A stretch of DNA of 64,000 nucleotides, taken from assembly GCA_050743365.1 (NCBI GenBank), contig JBOGFI010000050.1, positions 1 to 64,000 on the forward strand. The letters run 5' to 3'. Below the pieces are notes generated by a model. That model saw only the letters and a list, made by a program, of their open reading frames with translations. It was not told where the DNA came from and did not search any database. The first letter of the stretch is position 1, and every line of letters starts with the position of its first letter. Shown here piece by piece: positions 26,228-36,255 of this stretch. Made by a program: the position numbers and the translations under genes. Origin of the DNA: JBOGFI01 sp050743365 (GTDB lineage: Bacteria; Actinomycetota; Acidimicrobiia; IMCC26256; JACDBD01).

Positions 26228-26937
26228 TGCGGGTACTGGGGCTCATACCCGCACGCGGAGGCTCGAAGGGGATCCAGCGCAAGAACGTCAGGGCGCTCGG
26301 AGGACGGCCGCTCCTCGCCTACACGGCAGAGGCCGCGCTGTCGGCGAGGACGCTCAGCCGCGTGGTGCTCTCCACCGAAGACGAGGAGATCGCCGACCTC
26401 GGCCGGGCCCTTGGTCTCGACGTGCCGTTCCTGCGGCCGGCCGCGCTCGCCGACGACGAGGCCCCGATGCTGTCGGTCGTCCAGCACGTCCTCAGCGCGC
26501 TGGAGGGCGCGGGCGACCGATACGACGCCGTCTGCTTGCTCCAGCCCACCAACCCACTGCGGACCGCCGAGACGATCGACGCGTGCGTCCAGCTCCTCGA
26601 GCGCAGCGGCGCCGACGCCGCCGTCACGGTCTTGCCCATTCCCACCGAGCACAATCCCCACTGGGCATTCGAGGTGGGAGCCGACGGCTTTCTGCGACTG
26701 ACCACCGGCGAGGCGCAGCCCATCACCCGCCGCCAGGACCTTCCACCGGCATTCCACCGTGAGGGGTCCGTTTACGTCACTCGCGTTCCCGTCGTGCTCG
26801 CAGGCAGCCTCTACGGCGGGCGCCTCGTCGGCCTCGAAGTGCGCCCCGACCAGAGCGTGAACCTCGACGAGCCAGGTGACTGGGCACGCGCCGAGACGCT
26901 TCTCGCTGCAGGCGCGAGGGCACCGGCCGGATCGTGA
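26227..26937 (+). CDS. neuA: CMP-nonulosonic acid (acylneuraminate) cytidylyltransferase
   Basis: 236 residues; the ATG overlaps the neuC stop. It activates the nine-carbon sugar with CTP for glycosyl transfer. The nucleotide-binding signature LGLIPARGGSKGIQRKN is complete at the N-terminus, followed by VVLSTEDEEIADL and LLQPTNPLRT, typical of the family, and the C-terminal SVNLDEPGDWARAE with the metal-binding DEP motif. Together with NeuB and NeuC it makes a full synthesis cassette. Confidence 0.93.
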   Translation: MRVLGLIPARGGSKGIQRKNVRALGGRPLLAYTAEAALSARTLSRVVLSTEDEEIADLGRALGLDVPFLRPAALADDEAPMLSVVQHVLSALEGAGDRYDAVCLLQPTNPLRTAETIDACVQLLERSGADAAVTVLPIPTEHNPHWAFEVGADGFLRLTTGEAQPITRRQDLPPAFHREGSVYVTRVPVVLAGSLYGGRLVGLEVRPDQSVNLDEPGDWARAETLLAAGARAPAGS

Positions 26938-28031
26938 CCTCCTTCCCGAAGGTGGTCTTCGTGGCCGGCACCCTCGGGGTCGGCGGCGCCGAGCGCCAGC
27001 TCTACTACATGGCCAGAACGCTTCGGGAGCACGGCGCCGAGCCGGAGGTCGTGTCGTTGACCCAGGGGGAACACTGGGAGCCGCGAATCCGCGAGCTGGG
27101 AGTACCCGTGCACTACGCCGGCGCGGTTCACTCGCGGCCGGTTCGCGCGGCTCGAATCGCGTTTCTCGCCCGTCGGATCCGACCGGACGTGGTGCAGAGC
27201 TCCCACTTCTACACGAACCTCTACGCCAGCCTCGCGGCCCGAGCAGCCGGCGCCCGCGACATCGGGGCAATCCGAAACGACGCGATCCGGACCGTCAGAG
27301 ATGCCGGTCGGTGGGGACAAGCATTGCTGCGTGTCCCTCGCGCCCTCGCCGTGAACTCGACCCGCGCCCGCCATCAGGCGATCGGCATGGGAGTCCACGC
27401 CGATCGGGTCGTCTACCTTCCCAGCGTGGTGGACACATCGCTGTTCACGCCCGCGCCTGCCGTCGAGGGGCCCGAGACCGTCGTGCTGAGCGTCGGGCGC
27501 CTCGTGGAGCAAAAGCGGCACGACCGCTTCCTGCGGGTACTCCGTCGGGTCATCGACCGCGCACCGTGCGGCACCAGAGTGCGCGGCATCATCCTGGGCG
27601 ACGGGCCGTTGGGCGCAACACTCGAGGCGCAAGCTGCAGAGCTCGGGCTCGGCGGCGAGGCGCTCACGTTTCTCGCCGATCCCGACAGCCCGCCTGTGTA
27701 CCAGTCGGCGAGCATCTTCGTCCTCGCGTCCGACTACGAAGGCACGCCCAATGTGATCCTCGAAGCCATGGCGACCGGGCTCCCCCTTGTGGCCTGCGAT
27801 GTCGGAGAGGTCGCTGCCCTCGTCGAAGAGGGGGTTACCGGATACATCCTCCACCCCGGCGACGAGGACCGTACGGTCGAAAGAGTGCTGGAGCTCGTGC
27901 GTGACCCGGCAGAGCGGCGGCGCCTCGGAGCCGAGGGCCGGCGGCGAGTCGAGCACGGGCGGTCGATCGCAAGGCTCGCCGTCGAGCTGAGCACGCTCTA
28001 TGAGCGGTGTGGCACAGCGGTGGGCCGCTGA
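26934..28031 (+). CDS. Glycosyltransferase family 4
   Basis: 365 residues; the GTG start overlaps the neuA stop (GTGA). The N-terminus has the glycine-rich acceptor loop TLGVGGAERQL, and the C-terminal donor domain has VVLSVGRLVEQKRHDRFLRV, IILGDGPLGATLEAQ, and SIFVLASDYEGTPNVILEA with the E-x7-E motif. Its tight linkage to neuA makes it a candidate for a neighbouring linkage in the sialylated unit; the usual CMP-sialyltransferase families are not GT4, so transfer of the nonulosonic acid itself by this protein would be unusual. Confidence 0.88.
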   Translation: MTSFPKVVFVAGTLGVGGAERQLYYMARTLREHGAEPEVVSLTQGEHWEPRIRELGVPVHYAGAVHSRPVRAARIAFLARRIRPDVVQSSHFYTNLYASLAARAAGARDIGAIRNDAIRTVRDAGRWGQALLRVPRALAVNSTRARHQAIGMGVHADRVVYLPSVVDTSLFTPAPAVEGPETVVLSVGRLVEQKRHDRFLRVLRRVIDRAPCGTRVRGIILGDGPLGATLEAQAAELGLGGEALTFLADPDSPPVYQSASIFVLASDYEGTPNVILEAMATGLPLVACDVGEVAALVEEGVTGYILHPGDEDRTVERVLELVRDPAERRRLGAEGRRRVEHGRSIARLAVELSTLYERCGTAVGR

Positions 28032-28033
28032 GC

Positions 28034-29795
<1,762 letters not shown>

Positions 29796-29818
<23 letters not shown>

Positions 29819-31289
29819 CGGTCTCGACGCTCGCCCGCGCCTGCTGGCCGCCTTGCCGCGAGGTGAGGCGATACGGAACTTCGTGTACTCGGGCATCCTC
29901 GATGCCATCGCCGAGTCCGTCGACCTTGAGGTCGCAACCGTGCTGCCAAATGACGAGCTCGCGGAATTGCTGCGATCCCTCTACGGCGACATCCTCCCGC
30001 TCGAACCGTGGCGAGACCGCTGGGGTGTCGGGGCGATCCGTGAGCTGCTCGACCTCGCCCATGGGCGCTGGGTGTGGTCGGAGGCGGCTCAGGAACGTTG
30101 GCGGCTGCGGAACCTTGAAGCGACGACAGCGCGGGCCCGGGTCAACCGGGCGGCTAAGCGAACGGCCGCACGCGTGCTCGCCCGACCCAGCGGTCTATCG
30201 CTCCTCGAACGAGCCTACGACGGGGCGAGCGCTCGTTGGCCCTCGAGCCGCGTGTTCCGGGAGCGGTTGGCGGCGTCACCACCGTCCCTCGTCTTCAACG
30301 CCTCGCAGGTGCACGGTGAAACGGTCCGAGGGCTCATCACGGCGGCCCGATCGCTCGCCATCCCGACCGCCGCGTTCCTCTTCTCCTGGGACAACCTGAC
30401 CTCCCAAGGGCGGATCATTCCGAGCTATGACTGCTACCTCGCTTGGAGCGAGACGATGCGCGACGACCTCTTGCGGATGTATCCATCGGTCGACCCGGCG
30501 GCCGTCTTCGTGACTGGGACACCACAGTTCGACGCCCACTTCCGGACCGAGCATGCATGGTCGAGAGAGGAGTATTGCGGTCGGATCGGCGCCGATCCCG
30601 AGCGTCCGATCGTTCTCTACAGCACGGGTATGCCAAACCACATGCCCGGTGAGCCGTCGATCGTCGAGGGCATCGCCGACCGTCTGGCGCGTCGCGGCGA
30701 TCTCGGTCGCCCCCAGCTCGTGGTCAGGGTGTACGCAAAGGACCGGACGGGCCGCTTCCACGACCTCGCTCGACGCCGTCCCGACATCATCTTCCCGCCG
30801 GTCCCCTGGGAGCCCAACTGGCTCACACCCCTACCGGAGGACACCGCGCTGTGGTCGAACATCCTCCGGCACGCCGATGTCGGCATCAACGTCGCCTCGA
30901 CCGTCTCTTTGGAACTGTGCATGTTCGACCGGCCCGTAGTGAACGTCGGATACAACCCGCCGGGCGTGCCTACTTGGCAGTTGGACTACTCGCGCTACTA
31001 CCGCTTCGATCACTACCGCCCGGTCGTGGCCAGCGGCGCCGTCGAGGTCGCCTCATCGCCCGACAGCCTGATGGACGCCGTTGCGCAGGCGATCAGCAGA
31101 CCCTCGCTCTGCTCTCCTATGCGCCAACAACTGCTTGCACGACTCTTTGGCGAGCATCTGGACGGTAAGGCACGCCAGCGCGTTGCGGAGCGCCTCGTCG
31201 AGCTGACGACTGCAGCCGGATCCATGCAGACGTTGCGCCGCTCGGGGACCTCCGAGCCCCGAGGGAGCGCTGCTCCGAGCCGCACGTGA
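29796..31289 (+). CDS. GT-B glycosyltransferase-like protein (CDP-glycerol glycerophosphotransferase/surface carbohydrate type)
   Basis: 497 residues from a GTG inside the end of asnB (23-bp overlap). The middle has TAAFLFSWDNLTSQGRI (about 190-206) and VTGTPQFDAHFR (about 240), and the C-terminal half has IVLYSTGMPNHMP and NVASTVSLELCMFDRPVVNVG. These features resemble the donor domain of TagF-like and surface-carbohydrate transferases. No known close family could be named. The SLELCMFDRPVV segment is the usual acidic donor-binding region. The role in the glycan is unknown. Confidence 0.65.
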
Positions 31290-32350
31290 CTTCAGCCGGC
31301 CTGCGAGCGAGCGAGGCGATGGACACGGCTCCCTGTCTGCGGGGCGGACCGTTGGCAGATCCTGGATGGGCAATCGTGCACGCTACGTCTTCGCTTGGAA
31401 GTTCGGACCGGGCGTCGATGATCCGAGCCGCGCTCATCCCTCTCGTGTTCGACGGCATGGAGTCGGCGTTCGCCTCGCGGGAGGACCGTCTCCCCCTCGT
31501 ACAGAGGATGCTCAGCGACGCTGCCAATTCGACTGCAGCCATGACCGGGAGCGGTCTTGCCGCGCTTGGTGCAGCCGTCGATCAGACTCCGCGTCCCATC
31601 GACGCTGTCGATACGGGCGTGGCGGCCACAACCGGTGCACACTACGGCCGTCTATTCGAGCGCTTCTCCTCGAAGTCGTTCTGGGACGAACCGCGCGAGT
31701 TGTTGAGAACACGTCTCGAGCGCAACGGAATCCCACTCGATTGCATCCGCGACCGGTCGGTCCTCGACGCCAGCTGCGGCGGCGGTCGCTACTCCGTTGC
31801 GTGGCGACTCTTGGGGGCTCGGAGCGTCACTGGGCTCGACGTCTCGGCGACGGGTATCGGCAGTGCCCGCGACCGCGTTCTGAGCGCGGGGATCGATGGC
31901 GTGTCGTTCACACAGGGGGACGTCCTGGACCTCCCCTGCGAGGATGACGCTTTCGACATCGTGTTCTCCAACGGCGTGCTGCACCACACGGTCGAATGGC
32001 AGCGTGGCGTGCAAGAACTCGTACGTGTTCTCCATCCCGGTGGTATGGGCTGGTTGTATCTGATCGAGAAGCCGGGCGGCCTGTTCTGGGATCTGATCGA
32101 GATTCTTAGGGTCATAATGCACGGCGAGAGCAGCCAACGCGTCCGAACCGTCCTTCAGTCCTTCGGCTTTTCAGCGAATCGGGTGTACTACATGCTCGAC
32201 CACGTGATGGTGCCCATCAACAAGCGCCTCACCGCTGATGAGATCACGGACGAGCTCCACCTGGCGGGGGCATCGGGTATCCGACGGTTGGAGCGCGGCG
32301 TCGACTTCGATCGCGTTGAGGCAACCACCGGGGTGATCCATTCGTACTAG
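31286..32350 (+). CDS. SAM-dependent methyltransferase with long N-terminal extension
   Basis: 354 residues; the GTG overlaps the upstream stop. The class I methyltransferase fold occupies about 110-270: motif I VLDASCGGGRYSVAWR, acidic strand-2 end GLDVSATGI, then DVLDLPCEDDAFDIVFSNGVLHH, the classic motif for small-molecule methyltransferases. The first 110 residues are unlike the family and contain no recognisable domain; they may be a separate unit, a wrongly chosen start, or the trace of a fusion. It probably methylates a sugar of the locus. Confidence 0.78.
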   Translation: MTSAGLRASEAMDTAPCLRGGPLADPGWAIVHATSSLGSSDRASMIRAALIPLVFDGMESAFASREDRLPLVQRMLSDAANSTAAMTGSGLAALGAAVDQTPRPIDAVDTGVAATTGAHYGRLFERFSSKSFWDEPRELLRTRLERNGIPLDCIRDRSVLDASCGGGRYSVAWRLLGARSVTGLDVSATGIGSARDRVLSAGIDGVSFTQGDVLDLPCEDDAFDIVFSNGVLHHTVEWQRGVQELVRVLHPGGMGWLYLIEKPGGLFWDLIEILRVIMHGESSQRVRTVLQSFGFSANRVYYMLDHVMVPINKRLTADEITDELHLAGASGIRRLERGVDFDRVEATTGVIHSY

Positions 32351-32501
32351 TCAAGTACGGCGTCGGTGAACAGCGCTTCGTCTTCTCCAAGAAGAGACTG
32401 GCGTAAACGCGCGGTTAGGAGGCCGAACCCCGGGGCCCGGCGGACACCGGAGGTCGTCCTGTGAAAACCTACGGTGTTCGCGACGCGGCAAAGGGGATGC
32501 T

Positions 32502-32756
32502 GTGAGGCTGTCCGAGGCTCAGCGTCTTCTTCGTGACCTTCTGGCCGCGCATACGGGCCTCGACCCCGAGGCCATCGATCTAGACATGCGGCTTGTAGAG
32601 GATCTGGGGCTCGATTCGGTCGATGCCGTGGAGCTATTGACTTCGACCGAGCGGCAAACGGGACTGCTATTCGAGGTCGAGCAGCTCGAGGACATCCAGA
32701 CTGTGGGTGACGTGGTGGATCGTCTAATGGAGGTGTCGATCACGGATCCCGACTGA
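32502..32756 (+). CDS. Free-standing acyl carrier protein
   Basis: 84 residues from a GTG. This is the four-helix PP-binding fold with Ser39 in LGLDSVDAVEL as the 4'-phosphopantetheine attachment site, preceded by DLDMRLVEDLG and followed by TVGDVVDRLM. It is not in a fatty-acid synthase cluster; it lies at the end of the nonulosonic-acid gene chain, 150 bp after a methyltransferase, and about 10 kb from the FAAL gene. The simplest partner set is FAAL for loading and a locus acyltransferase for delivery to the glycan. Confidence 0.88.
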   Translation: MRLSEAQRLLRDLLAAHTGLDPEAIDLDMRLVEDLGLDSVDAVELLTSTERQTGLLFEVEQLEDIQTVGDVVDRLMEVSITDPD

Positions 32757-32888
32757 AGGAAAGGCGAGTGGTTATGACGCCACGCGCCGAACAACTGGCG
32801 CGTCGCTACTGAACCAGTGCGGGTCGGCTGAACTACGAGGTGCGGGCGCAGGTAACACCCGAGTGCAACGCCCGAGGCTCCGCGTCCC

Positions 32889-34736
32889 TCAAGGGAGGCG
32901 GGAGAGCTCGACCGCTTCTCGGTAAAAGCCGTTCGACCGTACCAACGAGTCCGCGGTGTCGAACGCCTCGAGCTGGCCCTCGCGCAGGACTATGATGCGA
33001 TCGCAGAGGTTGAGGGTCGACAGCCGGTGGGCGATGCAGACAATCATCATCTCCCTCTTCGACTCCTCGAGTGAGCGCTGGATCAGAGACTCCGAGCGGA
33101 CGTCGAGCGCGCTCGTCGGCTCGTCGAGAACCAGCACGTCCGGGCGCGTCACGAGCGCCCGGGCCAGGCAAATCCGCTGGCGCTGACCGCCTGACACAGC
33201 ATCGGCCCGTTGACCGACCACGGTGCAATACCCCTGCGGCCAGGAGCAGATCTCGTCATGGACGTGGGCCAAGCGCGCGGCGTGCTCCACCTCCTCGTCG
33301 CTGATTCCGTCGCGAAGAAACCGGATGTTGTCGGCCACTGTCCCGCTCAGCAGCTTCGGGTCTTGCGGCACGAATGCGACCAGCCGCCGCCAGTCGGCGA
33401 GACGGTACTGCGCGGCCGTCCGGCTGTTCACGAAAAGCTCGCCGCTCGACGGCTGTCGAAGCCGGAGGATGAGCTGGACGAGCGTGGACTTGCCGGCGCC
33501 GCTGGGACCGATGATGCCGGTCGCCTCACCGCGAGATATCTGGAAGCTGACGTTCTTGAGCACTGGCACACCGGGCTTGTACTCGAACCACACGCCGTCG
33601 AACGCGAGTCCCTCGACGCAAGCCAGCGCCTCGTCACCCGACTGCGCCCGGTTGGCCTCGTAGACCGCCTGCCGCTCGAGGAGGTGCTCGATGTACGGCA
33701 TAACCTCATTTGCCGCGTGGTAGCGGTCCTGTGCGGTCTGGGAATAGCCGAGGGCCCGCAGGAAGATCAGACCGATAGCTCCGAGGCTCGCCACCTGCGC
33801 ACTACCGGTTAGGTATACGACGGCAAGCCCCCCCAGGATCAGGCTGACCGCGGCGTTTTGGTAGACAGCGGGGACGACGTCGCGGAGGAGCTCAGTCCGG
33901 AACTGGTACCGGCTGACGTCGTCGACCTGTCGGTCGACGATGTGGCGCTGCTGCTCTTCCACGCCGAAGGCCTGCACCTCCTCGATGATCCGGACCGCTT
34001 CGCTGATGGAGCCGGCATACTTGAGCCCCTCGGCGGCACGCCGGCGTGACTGGTGGCGGATCAATCGCGCGAGGGGCCGTAGGAGGAAGAAGAACGCCAC
34101 GACCGAGACCACGATGCTCATCGCCGCGGGCGGGTTCAGGATGATGGCCGAGATCATCAGCGTCGTGAAGTTGAACGCAGCTGTGATGACATCGCTTATG
34201 AAACGGACGGCGTTGGACACCCGGTTGACCTGCGTCGTCAGCAGCTCTTGAAGGTGACCTTCACGCTCTTGCGACTGGACATCCCAGGTCGCATGCACGA
34301 AGTCCTCGAAGATCGACTTGCGGAATTGCTCCTGCACGTCGGTGCTCATGCGGGCCGGGAGGTAAGCGGCGAAAAGCTGGAGCCCCAGGCGTACGACGGC
34401 AAGGACAAAGCCGACGGCAAAGAGCGCACCGACACTCACCGACCCGCCAAGCGGACCCGCATCGAGGTCGACGTGGTCATCGCCAGTGGAAATAGCGAGA
34501 GTTAACCGAACGATGATGACGAGCGCTGACGCTTCGGCGAGCGCCGACCCGATCGCGCACGCGGCCAATAGGGCCACATGCCAACGCCTGCCGCCGAGCA
34601 ACGCGCTGAGCGGCCGCAGCGAAGCTTGGGACTTCCGCTCGGGCTCTCTACCTGTTTCAGCCCGTACTCTTCGAAGGAAGCGCCGCGCCGCCCGCAATCG
34701 GGAGTCTGGATCGGTACTGGTGGTCTCGTGCGCCAC
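32889..34736 (-). CDS. ABC transporter, fused permease-ATPase (PglK/MsbA-type flippase)
   Basis: 615 residues from a GTG. The N-terminal half has six membrane helices (about 50-340). The C-terminal ATPase has Walker A IIGPSGAGKST (about 405), Q-loop FVPQDP, signature VSGGQRQRICLARAL, Walker B VLVLDEPTSALD and the H-loop CIAHRLSTL. Half-transporters of this type in glycan loci flip lipid-linked oligosaccharides (PglK), and no Wzx-type flippase is visible in the window. It is transcribed against its neighbours, with its own promoter in the 125 bp shared with the glycosyltransferase unit at 34862. Confidence 0.9.
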   Translation of the reverse strand: MAHETTSTDPDSRLRAARRFLRRVRAETGREPERKSQASLRPLSALLGGRRWHVALLAACAIGSALAEASALVIIVRLTLAISTGDDHVDLDAGPLGGSVSVGALFAVGFVLAVVRLGLQLFAAYLPARMSTDVQEQFRKSIFEDFVHATWDVQSQEREGHLQELLTTQVNRVSNAVRFISDVITAAFNFTTLMISAIILNPPAAMSIVVSVVAFFFLLRPLARLIRHQSRRRAAEGLKYAGSISEAVRIIEEVQAFGVEEQQRHIVDRQVDDVSRYQFRTELLRDVVPAVYQNAAVSLILGGLAVVYLTGSAQVASLGAIGLIFLRALGYSQTAQDRYHAANEVMPYIEHLLERQAVYEANRAQSGDEALACVEGLAFDGVWFEYKPGVPVLKNVSFQISRGEATGIIGPSGAGKSTLVQLILRLRQPSSGELFVNSRTAAQYRLADWRRLVAFVPQDPKLLSGTVADNIRFLRDGISDEEVEHAARLAHVHDEICSWPQGYCTVVGQRADAVSGGQRQRICLARALVTRPDVLVLDEPTSALDVRSESLIQRSLEESKREMMIVCIAHRLSTLNLCDRIIVLREGQLEAFDTADSLVRSNGFYREAVELSRLP

Positions 34737-34861
34737 GGTGGGTCGGATCCCGCTCGTCGGGTGCGCTGTCCGCCCCCTTACTCGCGGAGGATACGAGAGC
34801 GTACACGTCGCCGCGAAGGCGACCGATCGGCCTCAAGAGCATTCAACTAGGCTGCCTGCAG

Positions 34862-35080
34862 ATGATGGGCCTCGAGAAGGTGGCCGTTTCCGTCATCACG
34901 CCGACCTACCTGCGACCGGTCCATGTTGGCGAGTTGGTGGAAAATCTGAAGGCACAGACGCTCCCGCCGGTCGAGCTCATTCTCGTCGACGCCGCTCCGC
35001 CCGCGGACGATGCCACCGGGATCGCCGGGGTTCTGCGCGTGGCAAGACGCCCGGGGCCGGACCCGTGCGCCTCGTCGTAG
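34862..35080 (+). pseudogene. N-terminal fragment of a family 2 glycosyltransferase
   Basis: 72 codons. The first 50 residues are a clear GT2 start: VSVITPTYLRPVHVGELV, then AQTLPPVELILVDAA, which aligns with the N-terminus of the GT2 at 40196-41197 (SVVTPTLGRPAEVESLL and LPTEVIVVDGAA). After this the sequence stops looking like GT2 and runs into the start of the next gene, overlapping it by 16 bp. The catalytic domain is gone, so this is a relic of a deletion, or a short leader that now couples translation to the following gene. Confidence 0.7.
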
Positions 35081-36255
35081 TCTCCCACAAGCCGGTCTGG
35101 CCCAGTGCGGCGGCCGAATCGGGCTACGCGACGACGGGAGGCTTCCCCTTCCAGATGCGGGCGCTGGCGGAGCTCTTCGACGCCACAACGCTTTGCCTGC
35201 CGGTCGAGGACGTCCCGAGCAGCACGTGCGGGGTCGCTATCGACGGCGCGCGGCTGCGGGTCGTGCCTTTGGGTCCACTCAAGGGTGCGGGGATCGCTCG
35301 CAGAGCCAGGTTGCCGCTGTGGGTCGCCGCGAATCTGCCTCGGCTCGTGCGGGCCGTTCGGCGTGCTGACGCCGTGCACGTGCCAATCCCCGGAGACGTC
35401 GGGACGATCGGCATCCTGGTCGCAGAGGCGTTGCGACGGCCGCTGTTCGTACGCCATTGTGGCAACTGGGCGGTTCCCCGTACTCCAGCCGAGCGGCTAT
35501 GGCGCTGGTACATGGAGCGTGCCATCGGCGGACGACGGGTGATGGTCGCAACCGGAGAAGGCGACCGGCCGCCGTCAACCACCAACGATGCGATGACATG
35601 GATCTTCTCGACCACGCTTACCGAGCGGGAGCTAGCAGAGCGCAGGCGCGTCAGGGTGCGCCCGGCCATGCCGGCCGCACTCGTGACCGTGGGCCGGCAG
35701 GTGCACCTCAAGGGGACAGCGACTGCGATCGAAGCGGTGCGCATTCTCGGCGATCGGGGCGTGGACGCAACACTCGACGTGGTCGGCGACGGGCCGGACC
35801 TCTATAGCTTCCGCGAGCTCGCGTCGCGCCTTGGTGTCGCCGAACAGGTCCGCTTCCACGGCCAGGTTGGTCACGACGACGTCATGGCCATCCTCGACGC
35901 CGCCGACGTCTTCGTGTTCCCCACTGCCGCTTCGGAGGGCTTCCCGAAAGCCGTCCTGGAGGCGCTGGCTTCCGGCCTGCCGGTCGTCACCTCGTCGGTC
36001 TCGTCGCTTCCCAACCTCGTGGGGCGTGCCGGGGTGGTGCTCGAGGACCCGTCCGCGGACGCGGTCGCCGCGTCAATCGAGCGCGTAGTGAGCGATACCG
36101 AGGTCTACCAGCGGTTGTCGGAGGACGCGGTCGCCGCTGCCGCCGACCGGAGCCTGGAACGCTGGCGCGACACTCTCGGAGGTCTTCTCACTGAGCGTTG
36201 GGGACAGCTCAGGGACGGTCGCCACATTCCCGAGGACCGCCGATGGTCGGCCTGA
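35065..36255 (+). CDS. Glycosyltransferase family 4
   Basis: 396 residues from GTG 35065 (VRLVVVSHKPVWPS). The donor domain is clear: ALVTVGRQVHLKGTATAIEAV (about 215-235), VVGDGPDLYSFRELA, then DVFVFPTAASEGFPKAVLEALASGLP with the E-x7-E region. The N-terminal domain includes ESGYATTGGFPFQM, an acceptor-side loop. It overlaps the GT2 fragment before it and the ligase-like gene after it, so the unit 34862-40049 is probably one transcript. Confidence 0.87.
   Translation: MRLVVVSHKPVWPSAAAESGYATTGGFPFQMRALAELFDATTLCLPVEDVPSSTCGVAIDGARLRVVPLGPLKGAGIARRARLPLWVAANLPRLVRAVRRADAVHVPIPGDVGTIGILVAEALRRPLFVRHCGNWAVPRTPAERLWRWYMERAIGGRRVMVATGEGDRPPSTTNDAMTWIFSTTLTERELAERRRVRVRPAMPAALVTVGRQVHLKGTATAIEAVRILGDRGVDATLDVVGDGPDLYSFRELASRLGVAEQVRFHGQVGHDDVMAILDAADVFVFPTAASEGFPKAVLEALASGLPVVTSSVSSLPNLVGRAGVVLEDPSADAVAASIERVVSDTEVYQRLSEDAVAAAADRSLERWRDTLGGLLTERWGQLRDGRHIPEDRRWSA

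Noticed and set aside
34486..35064. In-frame upstream extension of the GT4 gene at 35065
   Set aside because: It would run through the divergent promoter region and the GT2 fragment in another frame, with no protein-like sequence; the GTG at 35065 gives a normal GT4 start.
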